Assembly (NCBI RefSeq): GCF_002093975.1 | Contig: NZ_KZ084336.1 | Coordinates: forward strand, 1 to 64,000 | DNA length: 64,000 nucleotides | Reading direction: 5' to 3' | From: Thermoactinospora rubra | GTDB lineage: Bacteria > Actinomycetota > Actinomycetes > Streptosporangiales > Streptosporangiaceae | Part shown: piece after piece, positions 50,017 to 63,867 of the stretch | How positions within the stretch are numbered: the first letter of the stretch is position 1 | Layout: every line of letters begins with the position of its first letter | The notes under the pieces: generated by a model | What the model was told of the DNA's origin: nothing | Database searches by the model: none | What the model saw: only the letters and a program-made list of their open reading frames with translations | Program-made: the position numbers and the translations under genes

Positions 50017-50901
50017 GTGACCCCCCACCTCGTGAGGCGACCGCGCCGCAAGGCGCTCGCCGCGCTCTGGCTCGCCCTGCTCATGCTCGCCGGGCTCGCC
50101 GCATCCCCCGCGCACGCCGCGCTCAACCCCTACCAGCGCGGGCCCGACCCCACCGACGCCCTCCTGGAGGCCCCGCGCGGCCCCTTCGCGACCGCCTCCA
50201 CCACCGTCTCGCGGCTGAGCGTCAGCGGCTTCGGCGGCGGCGTGATCTACTACCCGACCGACACCAGCCAGGGCACCTTCGGCGGGATCGCCATCTCGCC
50301 CGGGTACACCGCCTCGTGGAGCAGCCTCGACTGGCTCGGCCCCCGCATCGCCTCCCACGGCTTCGTCGTCATCGGCATCGACACGCTCAGCCGCTACGAC
50401 CAGCCCGCCAGCCGCGGCCGCCAACTGCTGGCCGCGCTGGACTACCTCACCCAGCGCAGCTCGGTCCGCGGCCGCGTCGACGCCTCGCGGCTGGCCGTGG
50501 CCGGGCACTCGATGGGCGGCGGCGGCAGCCTGGAGGCGGCCGACAGCCGGCCGTCCCTGCAGGCGGCGGTGCCCCTGGCGCCGTGGCACACCACGAAGAA
50601 CTGGTCGGGCGTCCGCGTGCCGACCATGATCATCGGTGGTGAGAGCGACAGCGTCGCGCCCGTGTCCACGCACTCCGAGCTGTTCTACGCCTCCATCCCG
50701 GCCTCCTCGGAGAAGGCCTACCTGGAGCTCAACGGCGCGTCCCACTTCTTCCCCAACACCACCAACACCACCATGGCCAAGTCGATGGTGTCCTGGCTGA
50801 AGCGGTTCGTGGACGACGACGTGCGCTACGACCCGTTCCTGTGCCCCGGGCCCGACGGCTCGGCGGTGGAGGAGTACCGGCAGACCTGCCCGCTGTCGTA
50901 G
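50017..50901 (+). CDS. Secreted polyester hydrolase (cutinase/PET-hydrolase family)
   Basis: The 294-residue secreted alpha/beta hydrolase closely resembles actinobacterial cutinases such as Thermobifida cutinases that cleave cutin and polyethylene terephthalate. A signal peptide of about 34 residues ends ASPAHA. The triad is Ser165 in GHSMGGGG, Asp211 in GGESDSVAP and His243 in NGASHFFPN. The oxyanion and subsite residues Tyr97 (SPGYTAS), Met166 and Trp190 (PWH) are in the positions used by PET hydrolases. Two C-terminal cysteines, 276 and 291 (LCPGP and QTCPLS), match the conserved disulfide. The start is GTG 50017 behind AGGAG. It is monocistronic, with a hairpin leader and a strong terminator after it. 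Activity on polyester is a family inference. Confidence 0.95.
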   Translation: MTPHLVRRPRRKALAALWLALLMLAGLAASPAHAALNPYQRGPDPTDALLEAPRGPFATASTTVSRLSVSGFGGGVIYYPTDTSQGTFGGIAISPGYTASWSSLDWLGPRIASHGFVVIGIDTLSRYDQPASRGRQLLAALDYLTQRSSVRGRVDASRLAVAGHSMGGGGSLEAADSRPSLQAAVPLAPWHTTKNWSGVRVPTMIIGGESDSVAPVSTHSELFYASIPASSEKAYLELNGASHFFPNTTNTTMAKSMVSWLKRFVDDDVRYDPFLCPGPDGSAVEEYRQTCPLS

Positions 50902-50963
50902 CGTCGCCCGCCTCGCGGTGCGGGGACGGCTCCCGCCGCCCCCGCACCTTTTCGCGCCTCCCA

Positions 50964-50992
50964 ATGGCACGTTCAGGCCCTGAACGTGCCAT
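50964..50992. terminator. Strong hairpin between convergent genes
   Basis: ATGGCACGTTCAG and its exact complement form a 13-bp stem with a 3-base loop, midway between the polyester hydrolase stop (50901) and the lhr stop (51010). It probably terminates transcription from both sides. No long T-run is seen. Confidence 0.8.
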
Positions 50993-51009
50993 CGCGTTCC
51001 CGGAGGGCT

Positions 51010-55947
<4,938 letters not shown>

Positions 55948-56061
55948 GTGCCCATAGTGCCCCGCCGTACCGACAAAAACCGCTCGGCGGAGCCGCCGGG
56001 GCGGGCGGCCCGTGGCGAAGGAAATTCCGGTCGGCGCGGATTGAGCGCCCGCAGGCCGGAG

Positions 56062-56094
56062 ATGAAGGAGGTGAAGCGAGGTGAGCGCCGGTGA
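56062..56094 (+). other. Possible 10-codon leader frame coupled to the VOC gene
   Basis: ATG at 56062 opens a 10-codon frame that ends in a TGA sharing bases with the VOC GTG at 56091. It contains the near-perfect Shine-Dalgarno AAGGAGGTGA (56065-56074), which lies 16 bases from the VOC start and seems too far for it. A GTG at 56081 is ideally spaced but gives only five codons. Translation of a leader is speculative. Confidence 0.2.
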
Positions 56095-56582
56095 CTGAAA
56101 TCGACTACGCGGCATTAGCGGCGAAGCGCGAACGCATCAAACAGCAGTATCTCCTGCCCCACCGCCCGTCGAGCAGCGCCCGGGGGCTGCACCACTTCGC
56201 GCTCGTCTCATCGGACGTGGAACGGACTGTCAGGTTCTATCAGGACCTTCTGGAATTCCCGCTCACGGAGATCTTCGAGAACCGCGACTACAAGGGCTCC
56301 AGCCACTTCTTCTTCGACGTGGGCAACGGCAACCTGCTGGCGTTCTTCGACTTCCCCGGCCTGGACCTCGGGCCGTACCACGAGGTCCTGGGCGGGCTGC
56401 ACCACATAGCCATCTCGGTGGACCCGGCCACGTGGGAGCGGCTGCGGGGCAAGCTGGAGATGGCCGGCGTGCCGCACCAGATCGAAAGCGGCGCCTCCAT
56501 TTACTTCAGGGACCCCGACGGCGCCCGGCTGGAGCTGCTCGCCGACCATCTGGGAGAGATGTACGGCTCTCGCGTGCTGTGA
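56091..56582 (+). CDS. Vicinal oxygen chelate (glyoxalase/dioxygenase) family protein
   Basis: The 163-residue protein has the paired beta-alpha-beta-beta-beta modules of the VOC superfamily. The likely metal ligands are in LHHFALVSSDVERTVRFY, in LHHIAISV and in the FRDPDGARLELLAD end strand, giving His, His and Glu. VOC enzymes include glyoxalase I, extradiol dioxygenases and fosfomycin-type resistance proteins; the reaction here is unknown. Residues 1-32 form an extra N-terminal helix with KRERIKQQYLLP. The GTG at 56091 was taken as start; GAGGTGAG lies 7-10 bases upstream. It stands between lhr and the DUF3046-recA block, with the basic small gene convergent behind it. Confidence 0.88.
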   Translation: MTEIDYAALAAKRERIKQQYLLPHRPSSSARGLHHFALVSSDVERTVRFYQDLLEFPLTEIFENRDYKGSSHFFFDVGNGNLLAFFDFPGLDLGPYHEVLGGLHHIAISVDPATWERLRGKLEMAGVPHQIESGASIYFRDPDGARLELLADHLGEMYGSRVL

Positions 56583-56596
56583 CGCTTTCGCGGTGA

Positions 56597-56791
56597 CTAC
56601 CGGCGGGAGGCCCGGCGCGCGCGGGAGAAGCCCTCTCGCGGCTGCTCCCTGATCTGCGCGTGCCGCTCCGACCGCTCGGCCTTCTCCTTCTGTACGGCCA
56701 GGCGCTGGAGCAGGTTGACGTGACGACGCTTGGCACGGCCCGCCTTGCTCTTGGCTGACTTGGGCGGCGCTTGTTTCGGGGTTTTCGCCAT
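56597..56791 (-). CDS. Small basic conserved protein (64 residues)
   Basis: The protein is very rich in Lys, Arg and Ala, starting MAKTPKQAPPKSAKSKAGRA and continuing with KRRHVNLLQRLAVQKEKAER, a likely basic helix. Nothing catalytic is seen. It may bind nucleic acid, judged only from charge. A similar short gene beside recA/DUF3046 is often annotated as hypothetical in related actinomycetes. Its start is 33 bases from the divergent DUF3046 gene. Confidence 0.6.
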   Translation of the reverse strand: MAKTPKQAPPKSAKSKAGRAKRRHVNLLQRLAVQKEKAERSERHAQIREQPREGFSRARRASRR

Positions 56792-56824
56792 GCGCGAGTA
56801 CCTACCCGCCACCGGCATACTTGA

Positions 56825-57022
56825 ATGGTGCGCCTGACCGAATTCTGGAGAAGGATGCGCGCCCACTTCGGCGACGCCTACGCCGAGTCGTGGGCCCGCG
56901 ACTACGTCCTGGCTCCACTTGGGGGAAGGACCGTCGAGCAGGCCCTGGCCGACGGCATCGGCGCCAAGGAGGTCTGGCGCGCGGTGTGCGAGGTGGAGGA
57001 GGTCTCGCCGCGGCTGCGCTAG
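56825..57022 (+). CDS. DUF3046 protein
   Basis: This 65-residue cytoplasmic protein shows the DUF3046 pattern: VRLTEFWRRMRAHFGDAYAE at the start, the ARDYVLAPLGGRTVEQAL middle and a VWRAVCEVEEVSPRLR end. The family is restricted to actinobacteria and is commonly found just upstream of recA, as here; its function is unknown. ATG 56825 or the next codon GTG 56828 could be the start. CATACT (56816-56821) is six bases before the GTG, which could be a leaderless -10, and no ribosome-binding site is visible. It is separated from recA by a small minus-strand gene. Confidence 0.88.
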   Translation: MVRLTEFWRRMRAHFGDAYAESWARDYVLAPLGGRTVEQALADGIGAKEVWRAVCEVEEVSPRLR

Positions 57023-57042
57023 CCGTACCCCTCTGAAGAAGG

Positions 57043-57345
57043 TCAGGAGGGCTCCGCGCCCAGCGCGGCCCTCAGCGCCTGCGCCGTCGCCTCCAGGTCG
57101 TCGGTGGTGCCCTGCCCGCCCGGCGACCACAGGAACAGCCAGCCCCGCTGGGTGGGCGTGGCGAAGACGAGCGTCTGGCGGCCGGTGCGCGGATGCCAGG
57201 CCCACAGCACCGGGTCGGCGCCGCCCACCATGCGGCCGACGAGCCCATGGCCGGGGAGTAACTCGGCGAGGGCCTGCAGGTGGGTGCGCCGCTCCTCGGC
57301 GTACGTGCTCGCCACGACCTCAGCATCGCCCCAGGTCACGGCCAT
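57043..57345 (-). CDS. Hypothetical protein (100 residues) upstream of recA
   Basis: The protein starts MAVTWGDAEVVASTYAEERR and has a strand-rich middle with PVLWAWHPRTGRQTLVFATP and WLFLWSPGGQGTTDD. No family is recognised. It has no signal peptide or membrane helix. It lies between DUF3046 and recA on the opposite strand, and its start faces the recA promoter region, so the two share a 195-base gap. Codon usage looks normal for the window. Confidence 0.6.
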   Translation of the reverse strand: MAVTWGDAEVVASTYAEERRTHLQALAELLPGHGLVGRMVGGADPVLWAWHPRTGRQTLVFATPTQRGWLFLWSPGGQGTTDDLEATAQALRAALGAEPS

Positions 57346-57417
57346 GGCAACAGTGCCGGCGGAATGCCCGGGAATGTCCGGCGGCGGGTGGGACTTCGAG
57401 CACGGTTCCCGGTGTGC

Positions 57418-57440
57418 TCGAACAGCCGTTCGGCTACGAT
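57418..57440 (+). promoter_or_regulatory. SOS (LexA) box and -10 of recA
   Basis: TCGAACAGCCGTTCGG contains the actinobacterial LexA core GAAC-N4-GTTC at 57420-57431. TACGAT at 57435-57440 fits a -10 hexamer directly after it, so bound LexA would block RNA polymerase. The box is about 110 bases upstream of the recA ATG. Confidence 0.85.
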
Positions 57441-57540
57441 GGAGGGAAGCCGGACCGTGGTTCGGCGGGAAATTGTCGGTCGCAGGCCGTAGCTTTCTCA
57501 CGACTGACTCGACCACGACGATCCTCCAAGGGGAGATCCC

Positions 57541-58638
<1,098 letters not shown>

Positions 58639-58661
58639 CCGGTCGCGGTCTCGCGCGGGTC

Positions 58662-58691
58662 GCCCGGCTCCCGACGAGTGCGGAGCCGGGC
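58662..58691 (+). terminator. Hairpin between recA and recX
   Basis: GCCCGGCTCC pairs perfectly with GGAGCCGGGC across a 10-base loop, 24 bases after the recA stop. It may attenuate transcription so that recX is made in smaller amounts than recA, as known in other bacteria. Confidence 0.65.
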
Positions 58692-58762
58692 CCCGGAAGC
58701 GGCGGTCCCCGCTTGGCCTGGCACGGGGCCGGTCCGGCTGGAGGATGAGGAGGTGACCTGGG

Positions 58763-60655
58763 ATGGACGCGGATGCGCCTCGCGATCCTGCAGGCCAGGG
58801 GGAATCCGCTGCCGAGGCGTCCTCCGGCGCGGCGCCGGGTGGGCATGAGCCCTCGCTGATCCAGCCCGCGCATCCTCGCGACTGGGGAGCCTGGCCGGAG
58901 CCGCCGGGGCGGCGTGCCTCGACGCCGCAGGAGCCGAGGCAGGAAGAGCGTCGGCATCCTTTCTTCGAGTCCGGCTCGGAGGAGGACGACGGTGGTGGCC
59001 ATCCGTTCTTCGGGCTGTCCTCCGGGGACGACGGGAGCGGGCCGCTGGCCGGCCTTGCTTCCGGGGACGATGGAAGCGGGCCGCTGATCGGGCTCGCATC
59101 CGGGGACGACGGGTCCCGGCCGGCCAGGCGTGGGCGCGGCCGCGGCCGTGGCCGCCGCAGGCGTGCCGAGCAGACGGCCGAGGGGCATGGCGGGCGTTCC
59201 GGAGGGCCTGGGGCGGATGCGCCGGGCTCGCCGGGCTGGTGGCCGGAGCCGGGTCGATCGGGTGCGCGCCGGCGCGGGGGCGAATCGGGTGGTTGGCCCG
59301 AGCAGGAGGCGTTCTGGCGCTCTCGTGCTGATCAAGGGACTGCGTGGCGGCAGGGTGAGGGTGGCGGACCAGGGGAGCGTGGCGATTTCGAGCATGCTCC
59401 TGCTGGGGACGGCGCCTCCGCGCCCGTGGATCGCGAGCACGGCGATCGCGAGCGCCGAGCTTGGGGCGGAGACGGCGGGCCCGGTGACGCGGCCGAGGCC
59501 GTAGCGGATCGCCGGACGGGCGACGGTTCCGGCAGGGCAGCGTCTCCGCCTGCGGGACCTGGGGAAGGGACCGGTGGGGAGGCGTCTCCAGGGGCTGTAT
59601 CCGGGGCGCAGGTCTCCGGAACAGAGCCGTCCACTGTGGGTTCCGTGGAGGGTGTCGGCGGGGAAGAGACTCCGGCGGCAGCATCCGAGACGCCGGTTGG
59701 CGGGAGAGCGTCGCCAGCGGCGGGACCCGAGGAGGAGACCGGCGAGGACACGCCCCCCGTGGCAGGACCCCGTGAAGCGAGGAGTGAGGAGGGGGAACAC
59801 CAGGTCAAGGGCCGGGGCCGGGGATACCGGCAGCGGTGGGGGCGCGGATCGGGGAGCCGCGCGCCGGACGGGCGTACGTCGGCTGGCCAGGCGTCGGACG
59901 AAGGCATGTCGGACGGCCGTCCATCGGGTGGTCGTGCGCCGGGTGTCCGAGTGTCCGACGGTCGTACGTCGGGTGGCGGAGTGTTCGACGATCGTACGTC
60001 GGCTGACCTTACGTCGGACGGAGGCATGTCCGATGGCCGTGCGCCGGGTGGGAGTGCCTCGGGTAGGCGTGGGTCGAGTGGGCGTGGGTCGAGTGGGCGC
60101 GGGCGGGGGAGTCGTCTGCCGGACGGGCCGGACGAGGGGTCCCTCGCCAGCCAGGGGCCGGACGCCGACCCCGAGACGGTGGCGCGCAACATCTGCCTGC
60201 GCCTGCTGTCGATGGCGCCCAAGACCAGGGCCCAACTCGCCGAGGCGATGCGTAAGCGCAACGTGCCCGACGGCGTGGCCCAGGCGGTTCTGGATCGCTT
60301 CACGGAGCTCGGATTCATCAACGACGAGGCGTTCGCCGAAGCGTGGGTGGAGTCGCGGCACCACGGCCGGGGGCTGGCGAGGCGCGCGCTCGCCGCCGAG
60401 CTCCGGCACCGAGGCGTGGACCAGGACACGGTGCGGGACGCCGTCGAGCGTCTAGACCCCGAGCAAGAGCTGGAGACCGCCAGGCGGCTCGTGGAGCGCA
60501 AGCTGCCGTCCACGCGAGGGCTGGAGGCCCAGGCGCGGATCAGGCGGCTGGCGGGGATGCTCGCCAGGAAGGGCTATTCGCCGGGGCTGGCGTACCGGGT
60601 CGTGCGGGAGGCGCTGGAGCAGGAGGGCGTCGAGGTGGAGGACGACTTCTGCTGA
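58763..60655 (+). CDS. recX: RecX regulator with a very long disordered N-terminal extension
   Basis: Residues about 470-630 are a normal RecX (three repeats of helical tandem: NICLRLLSMAPKTRAQLAEA, VPDGVAQAVLDRFTELGFIN and the RRLAGMLARKGYSPGLAYRV end), which binds RecA filaments and limits their activity. Residues 1-465 are low-complexity, rich in Gly, Ser, Arg, Glu and Pro, with a 13-residue tandem repeat near 84-120 and degenerate SDGRTSGG units near 365-450. Typical RecX has 150-270 residues. The ATG at 58763 has AGGAGG ten bases upstream. The extension has no stop in frame over 1.4 kb, but lower third-position GC and open antisense frames, so translation could in principle start nearer the RecX core. 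Confidence 0.85.
   Translation: MDADAPRDPAGQGESAAEASSGAAPGGHEPSLIQPAHPRDWGAWPEPPGRRASTPQEPRQEERRHPFFESGSEEDDGGGHPFFGLSSGDDGSGPLAGLASGDDGSGPLIGLASGDDGSRPARRGRGRGRGRRRRAEQTAEGHGGRSGGPGADAPGSPGWWPEPGRSGARRRGGESGGWPEQEAFWRSRADQGTAWRQGEGGGPGERGDFEHAPAGDGASAPVDREHGDRERRAWGGDGGPGDAAEAVADRRTGDGSGRAASPPAGPGEGTGGEASPGAVSGAQVSGTEPSTVGSVEGVGGEETPAAASETPVGGRASPAAGPEEETGEDTPPVAGPREARSEEGEHQVKGRGRGYRQRWGRGSGSRAPDGRTSAGQASDEGMSDGRPSGGRAPGVRVSDGRTSGGGVFDDRTSADLTSDGGMSDGRAPGGSASGRRGSSGRGSSGRGRGSRLPDGPDEGSLASQGPDADPETVARNICLRLLSMAPKTRAQLAEAMRKRNVPDGVAQAVLDRFTELGFINDEAFAEAWVESRHHGRGLARRALAAELRHRGVDQDTVRDAVERLDPEQELETARRLVERKLPSTRGLEAQARIRRLAGMLARKGYSPGLAYRVVREALEQEGVEVEDDFC
59012..59122 (+). repeat. 39-bp coding tandem repeat in recX
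   Basis: Units at 59012-59050, 59051-59089 and a partial one at 59090-59122 encode GLSSGDDGSGPLA, GLASGDDGSGPLI and GLASGDDGSRP. Unit length is a multiple of three. The repeat lies in the disordered N-terminal extension. Confidence 0.88.
59865..60110 (+). repeat. Degenerate SDGRTSGG coding repeat in recX
   Basis: Variants of GACGGTCGTACGTCGGGTGG recur about every 24-39 bases and encode SDGRTS, SDGRPSGG, SDGRTSGG and SDGRAPGG units, followed by GRRGSSGRGSSGRGRG. Codon third positions are richer in T and A than in neighbouring genes. Confidence 0.65.
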
Positions 60656-60689
60656 CGCTCCGCACCGTCGGACCTCCCACGGTCTGCCA

Positions 60690-60853
60690 CGACAGCCTCG
60701 TCCACCCTCCCTCGTCCCGACGCGACAGTCCCGTCCGACCTTTCGCGTCCCAACGCGACAGTCCCGTCCGGCCTCCCACGTTCTGACGCGACAGCCCTGT
60801 CCAACCTTCCTCATCTCGGCGAGACAGCCCCGCCCACCCTCCATCGTCCGACG
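60690..60853. repeat. 33-bp tandem repeat, five copies, between recX and the CPBP gene
   Basis: Units start at 60690, 60723, 60756, 60789 and 60822, four of 33 bp and the last of 32 bp. Each starts CGACAGYCC (AGACAG in the last) and ends with an ACG- or GCG-like triplet. They fill half of the 319-base spacer after recX. As 33 is a multiple of three, short frames on the minus strand read 11-residue repeats such as GRSDGTVALGR, but these lack supporting signals. The rest of the spacer shows no gene. Confidence 0.85.
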
Positions 60854-60974
60854 CATCGCCCCTTCACCCACCCGCATGGACGGCGCGTGGCGAGCCTGTG
60901 TACAACCATCGGCCGATATCCACAGTCAGCCCTCAGAGGGAAGCCGGCCCCGACCGCCGTGAAATGATCAAGGC

Positions 60975-61838
60975 ATGCCATCGACCCCCGTTCTCAGCAC
61001 GTCGGCGGCGCGGGTCCTGACCGGTGCGGGCCTGGCCGCGTACGGGCTCGCCTACGCCTGGCTCCTGCTCACCGGCCACACCCGGATCAGCCCCTCTCTC
61101 GATCCCAGCGCGCCGGGCCTGCCGCTGTGGGGCGCGATCCTGCCGCCGCTCGCCGCCATCGTGCTGGCCAGGCTCGTGCCGCCCCGCAGGGACGTGCCGG
61201 TACCGCTGACCGGCCTCCCGCCAGACCGGCTGCGCAAGGAAGCCTGGACACTCGCCGGGCTCGCCCTGCTGGTGGCCGCCGTGGTGCCGTTCGCCGAGGG
61301 CCTGCTGTATCCCCTGGTGAAGGTGCTGCTGCTCCTCGTCGTCCCACTCGTCGTCCTCAGGGTGACGAGAGGCGACGGCCCCCGGGCGGCCGCGATCCCG
61401 GCCCCGGTCACGTGGGTGGCGCCGCTGCCCGCCGTGGCGGCGTGGTTCCTGCTCTCCCAGGTGGGCCCGTTCGCCATGCCGTTGCCCGAGCAGCTGCCCG
61501 ATCCCGTCACGCTCGTCGTCGGGTCGCTGATCACGCTGCTGACCGCGAGCGTGCTGGAGGAGATCTTCTACCGCTGCTGGCTGCAGACCAGGCTGGAGGC
61601 CCTGTACGGCAGGTGGCCCGCGATCATGGTCTCCTCGCTGCTCTTCGCCCTGATGCACACCACCCGCATCTCTCCCGACGCCGTGGTCCTGGGATTTGCC
61701 ACGATCGTGGCCTTCCAGGGCGTGTTCGGGCTGATGGTGGGCTACCTGTGGTCGCGGTACCGCAACGTCTGGGTGATCCTCTTCATCCACATCACGGTGA
61801 ACCTGGTGTTCGTCCCGATGCTGATCGCCAGACTGTAG
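60975..61838 (+). CDS. CPBP-family intramembrane metalloprotease (Rce1-like)
   Basis: The 287-residue polytopic membrane protein belongs to the CPBP/ABI family of glutamate-type intramembrane proteases. Three conserved motifs are present: E195-E196-xxx-R200 in LEEIFYRCWLQTRLE, F224-xxx-H228 in FALMHTTR and H272-xxx-N276 in IHITVNLVF. About seven hydrophobic helices are seen. In bacteria such proteins process lipopeptides or bacteriocin-like substrates or act in self-immunity; in this context the substrate is unknown. The start is the ATG at 60975. The gene stands alone between recX and the rny leader. Confidence 0.87.
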   Translation: MPSTPVLSTSAARVLTGAGLAAYGLAYAWLLLTGHTRISPSLDPSAPGLPLWGAILPPLAAIVLARLVPPRRDVPVPLTGLPPDRLRKEAWTLAGLALLVAAVVPFAEGLLYPLVKVLLLLVVPLVVLRVTRGDGPRAAAIPAPVTWVAPLPAVAAWFLLSQVGPFAMPLPEQLPDPVTLVVGSLITLLTASVLEEIFYRCWLQTRLEALYGRWPAIMVSSLLFALMHTTRISPDAVVLGFATIVAFQGVFGLMVGYLWSRYRNVWVILFIHITVNLVFVPMLIARL

Positions 61839-61867
61839 TCCGGAACATCCCACAGAGGTTAAATGGT

Positions 61868-61895
61868 GATATATCGGTAGGAGTCGATATATCGG
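61868..61895. promoter_or_regulatory. Repeated A/T-rich palindrome after the CPBP gene
   Basis: GATATATCGG occurs twice (61868-61877 and 61886-61895). ATATATCG (61869-61876) and CGATATAT (61885-61892) also form an inverted repeat with an 8-base spacer. It stands out in GC-rich DNA and looks like an operator for a dimeric regulator (PadR-type sites are similar), upstream of rny by about 330 bases. Confidence 0.45.
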
Positions 61896-61929
61896 GTAAA
61901 ACATCGCAGTGTATGTGCTCGGACACGCT

Positions 61930-61947
61930 AGCAAAGTCAGCTTTGCT
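61930..61947 (+). terminator. Small hairpin downstream of the CPBP gene
   Basis: AGCAAAG and CTTTGCT form a 7-bp stem with a TCAG loop, followed by a T-containing stretch TGCTCGTTACC. It may end the CPBP transcript or be part of the rny leader. Confidence 0.4.
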
Positions 61948-62020
61948 TGCTCGTTACCTCTTCGACGCATAACCTCGACGGCAGTGAGGAGTTACTCCGC
62001 GATGTGCGGATCGCCATACG

Positions 62021-62170
62021 GTGAACTACCAACCAGCGAGTTTGACTGACCGAGACGCGGACGGTGCCGGCTCACCGGGTCGGTGCCTGCTTCGTCTTGG
62101 CTTGATGACGGTCGCCTTGCTATCGGTCCTGGTGGCGACGCCGATCGGGCCGTCCGCGCCGCGCTTGTGA
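62021..62170 (+). CDS. Possible small membrane protein upstream of rny (49 residues)
   Basis: A GTG at 62021 opens a 49-codon frame ending at TGA 62168-62170, with a polar first half and a hydrophobic stretch [16 protein letters not shown] near the end. Third-position GC is high in the second half. There is no clear ribosome-binding site, and the ATG inside (codon 29) would leave only 21 residues. It is listed because the 378-base gap before rny otherwise contains no gene. Confidence 0.3.
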   Translation: MNYQPASLTDRDADGAGSPGRCLLRLGLMTVALLSVLVATPIGPSAPRL

Positions 62171-62216
62171 CCCCTCCCGTTTTCAGGCCGCGAGAGAGCA
62201 GGAGGGCGGGGCACCC

Positions 62217-63827
62217 ATGGGGACGCTGGTCGTGGTGCTGACAGTGGTGGTGCTCCTGCTTGCCCTCGTGACGATCGCCACGCTGATCCTGGTCATCCGC
62301 CGTACGGCGACGCCGCGCGGGACCAAGCCGACCCCCGAGCAGCTGGCGGAGGCGCACGACGAGATCACGCGGGCCAAGCTGGAGGCCGGCAAGATCCGCG
62401 ACAAGGCCGAGTCCGACGCCGAGGAGATCCTGCGCCGCTCCGAGGCCGCCGCCGAAAGCGCCCTGCAGATGCGCCGGGAGGTCGAGGAGGAGAGCCGGAT
62501 CCTCCGGGACGAGCTCAAGGAGCTCCGCGCCGACCTCGAACGCCGGGAGAAGCGGCTCGCCGAGCGCGAGCGGCGGCTCGATGAGGAGGCCAAGCGCCAG
62601 GGGGAGCGCGAGCGCAAGCTCGCCGAGACCGAGACGGAGCTGGCGGATCGGCGCGAGGAGCTGCTGCAGCTGGAGGACGAGCGCCGAGCCGTACTCGAAA
62701 GGGTGGCCGGGCTCACGGCCGACCAGGCCAAGGCGGAGCTGATCAAGGAGATCGAGAACCAGGCCAAGCGCGAGGCGGCGCTGATCGTCCGGGAGATCGA
62801 GAGCGAGGCGCGCAAGGAGGGCGAGAAGCGCGCCACGAAGATCGTGACGCTGGCCGTCCAGCGGATCGCCGCCGAGCAGACGGCGGAGTCGGTCGTCAGC
62901 GTGCTGCACCTGCCCGGGGAGGAGATGAAGGGCCGCATCATCGGCCGGGAGGGGCGCAACATCCGGGCGTTCGAGTCGACCACCGGGGTGAACCTGATCA
63001 TCGACGACACGCCGGAGGCGGTGCTGCTGTCCTGCTTCGACCCGGTGCGGCGGGAGACGGGACGGCTCACGCTGGAGAAGCTCATCCTCGACGGGCGCAT
63101 CCACCCGCAGCGCATCGAGGAGGCCTACGAGCGCAGCAAGGCCGAGGTGCGCGACCTGTGTGCCAGGGCGGGCGAGGACGCGCTGGTGGAGCTGGGGATC
63201 ACCGACATGCACCCGGAGCTGACGCTGCTGCTCGGGCAGTTGCGCTATCGCACCTCCTACGGGCAGAACGTCCTCAAGCACCTCATCGAGTCCGCGCACA
63301 TCGCCGGGATCATGGCGGCCGAGCTCAAGCTGGACCGGGCGCTGCTGAAGCGCTGCGCGTTGCTGCACGACATCGGCAAGGCGCTGACGCACGAGGTCGA
63401 AGGGTCGCACGCGCTGATCGGGGCGGAGATCGCCCGGCGCTACGGCGAGTCGGAGGACGTCGTCCACGCGATCGAGGCGCACCACAACGAGGTGGAGGTG
63501 CGGACGGTCGAAGCGGTGCTGACCCAGGCGGCCGACGCGATCAGCGGGAGCCGTCCGGGTGCCCGGCGGGAGTCGCTGGAGGCGTACGTCAAGCGGCTGG
63601 AACGGCTGGAGCAGATCGCGGCGTCGTTCGAGGGCGTGGAGAAGGTCTTCGCCATGCAGGCGGGCCGGGAGATCCGCATCATGGTGAAGCCGGACTCCGT
63701 GGACGACATCCAGGCGCAGGTCATCGCCCGCGACATGGCCAAGCAGGTCGAGGAGGAGCTGACCTACCCCGGGCAGATCCGGATCACCGTGGTGCGGGAG
63801 TCCCGGGCGACCGAGTTCGCGCGGTGA
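62217..63827 (+). CDS. rny: Ribonuclease Y
   Basis: The 536-residue membrane-anchored endoribonuclease starts RNA decay and processing. Order: one N-terminal transmembrane helix (about 3-29, [20 protein letters not shown]), a long charged coiled coil (about 40-215), a KH RNA-binding domain ([19 protein letters not shown], about 240-300) and the HD domain with catalytic H384-D385 in [18 protein letters not shown]. The C-terminal [15 protein letters not shown] region is family-typical. Full length is normal. GGAGGGCGGGG lies just before the ATG at 62217. The position after recA-recX is common in actinobacteria that have this enzyme. A long leader of up to 378 bases precedes it. Confidence 0.96.
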   Translation: MGTLVVVLTVVVLLLALVTIATLILVIRRTATPRGTKPTPEQLAEAHDEITRAKLEAGKIRDKAESDAEEILRRSEAAAESALQMRREVEEESRILRDELKELRADLERREKRLAERERRLDEEAKRQGERERKLAETETELADRREELLQLEDERRAVLERVAGLTADQAKAELIKEIENQAKREAALIVREIESEARKEGEKRATKIVTLAVQRIAAEQTAESVVSVLHLPGEEMKGRIIGREGRNIRAFESTTGVNLIIDDTPEAVLLSCFDPVRRETGRLTLEKLILDGRIHPQRIEEAYERSKAEVRDLCARAGEDALVELGITDMHPELTLLLGQLRYRTSYGQNVLKHLIESAHIAGIMAAELKLDRALLKRCALLHDIGKALTHEVEGSHALIGAEIARRYGESEDVVHAIEAHHNEVEVRTVEAVLTQAADAISGSRPGARRESLEAYVKRLERLEQIAASFEGVEKVFAMQAGREIRIMVKPDSVDDIQAQVIARDMAKQVEEELTYPGQIRITVVRESRATEFAR

Positions 63828-63867
63828 CGGCGACCGGCGCGGGCACGCGGACGAGCACGCCGGACGG

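Noticed and set aside
60690..60853. CRISPR array
   Set aside because: The units are adjacent to one another, with no unique spacers between them, and no cas gene is present.
60452..60877. Minus-strand frame with 11-residue repeats over the 33-bp array
   Set aside because: The repeat arises because 33 is a multiple of three; the frame overlaps the recX core and has no ribosome-binding site.
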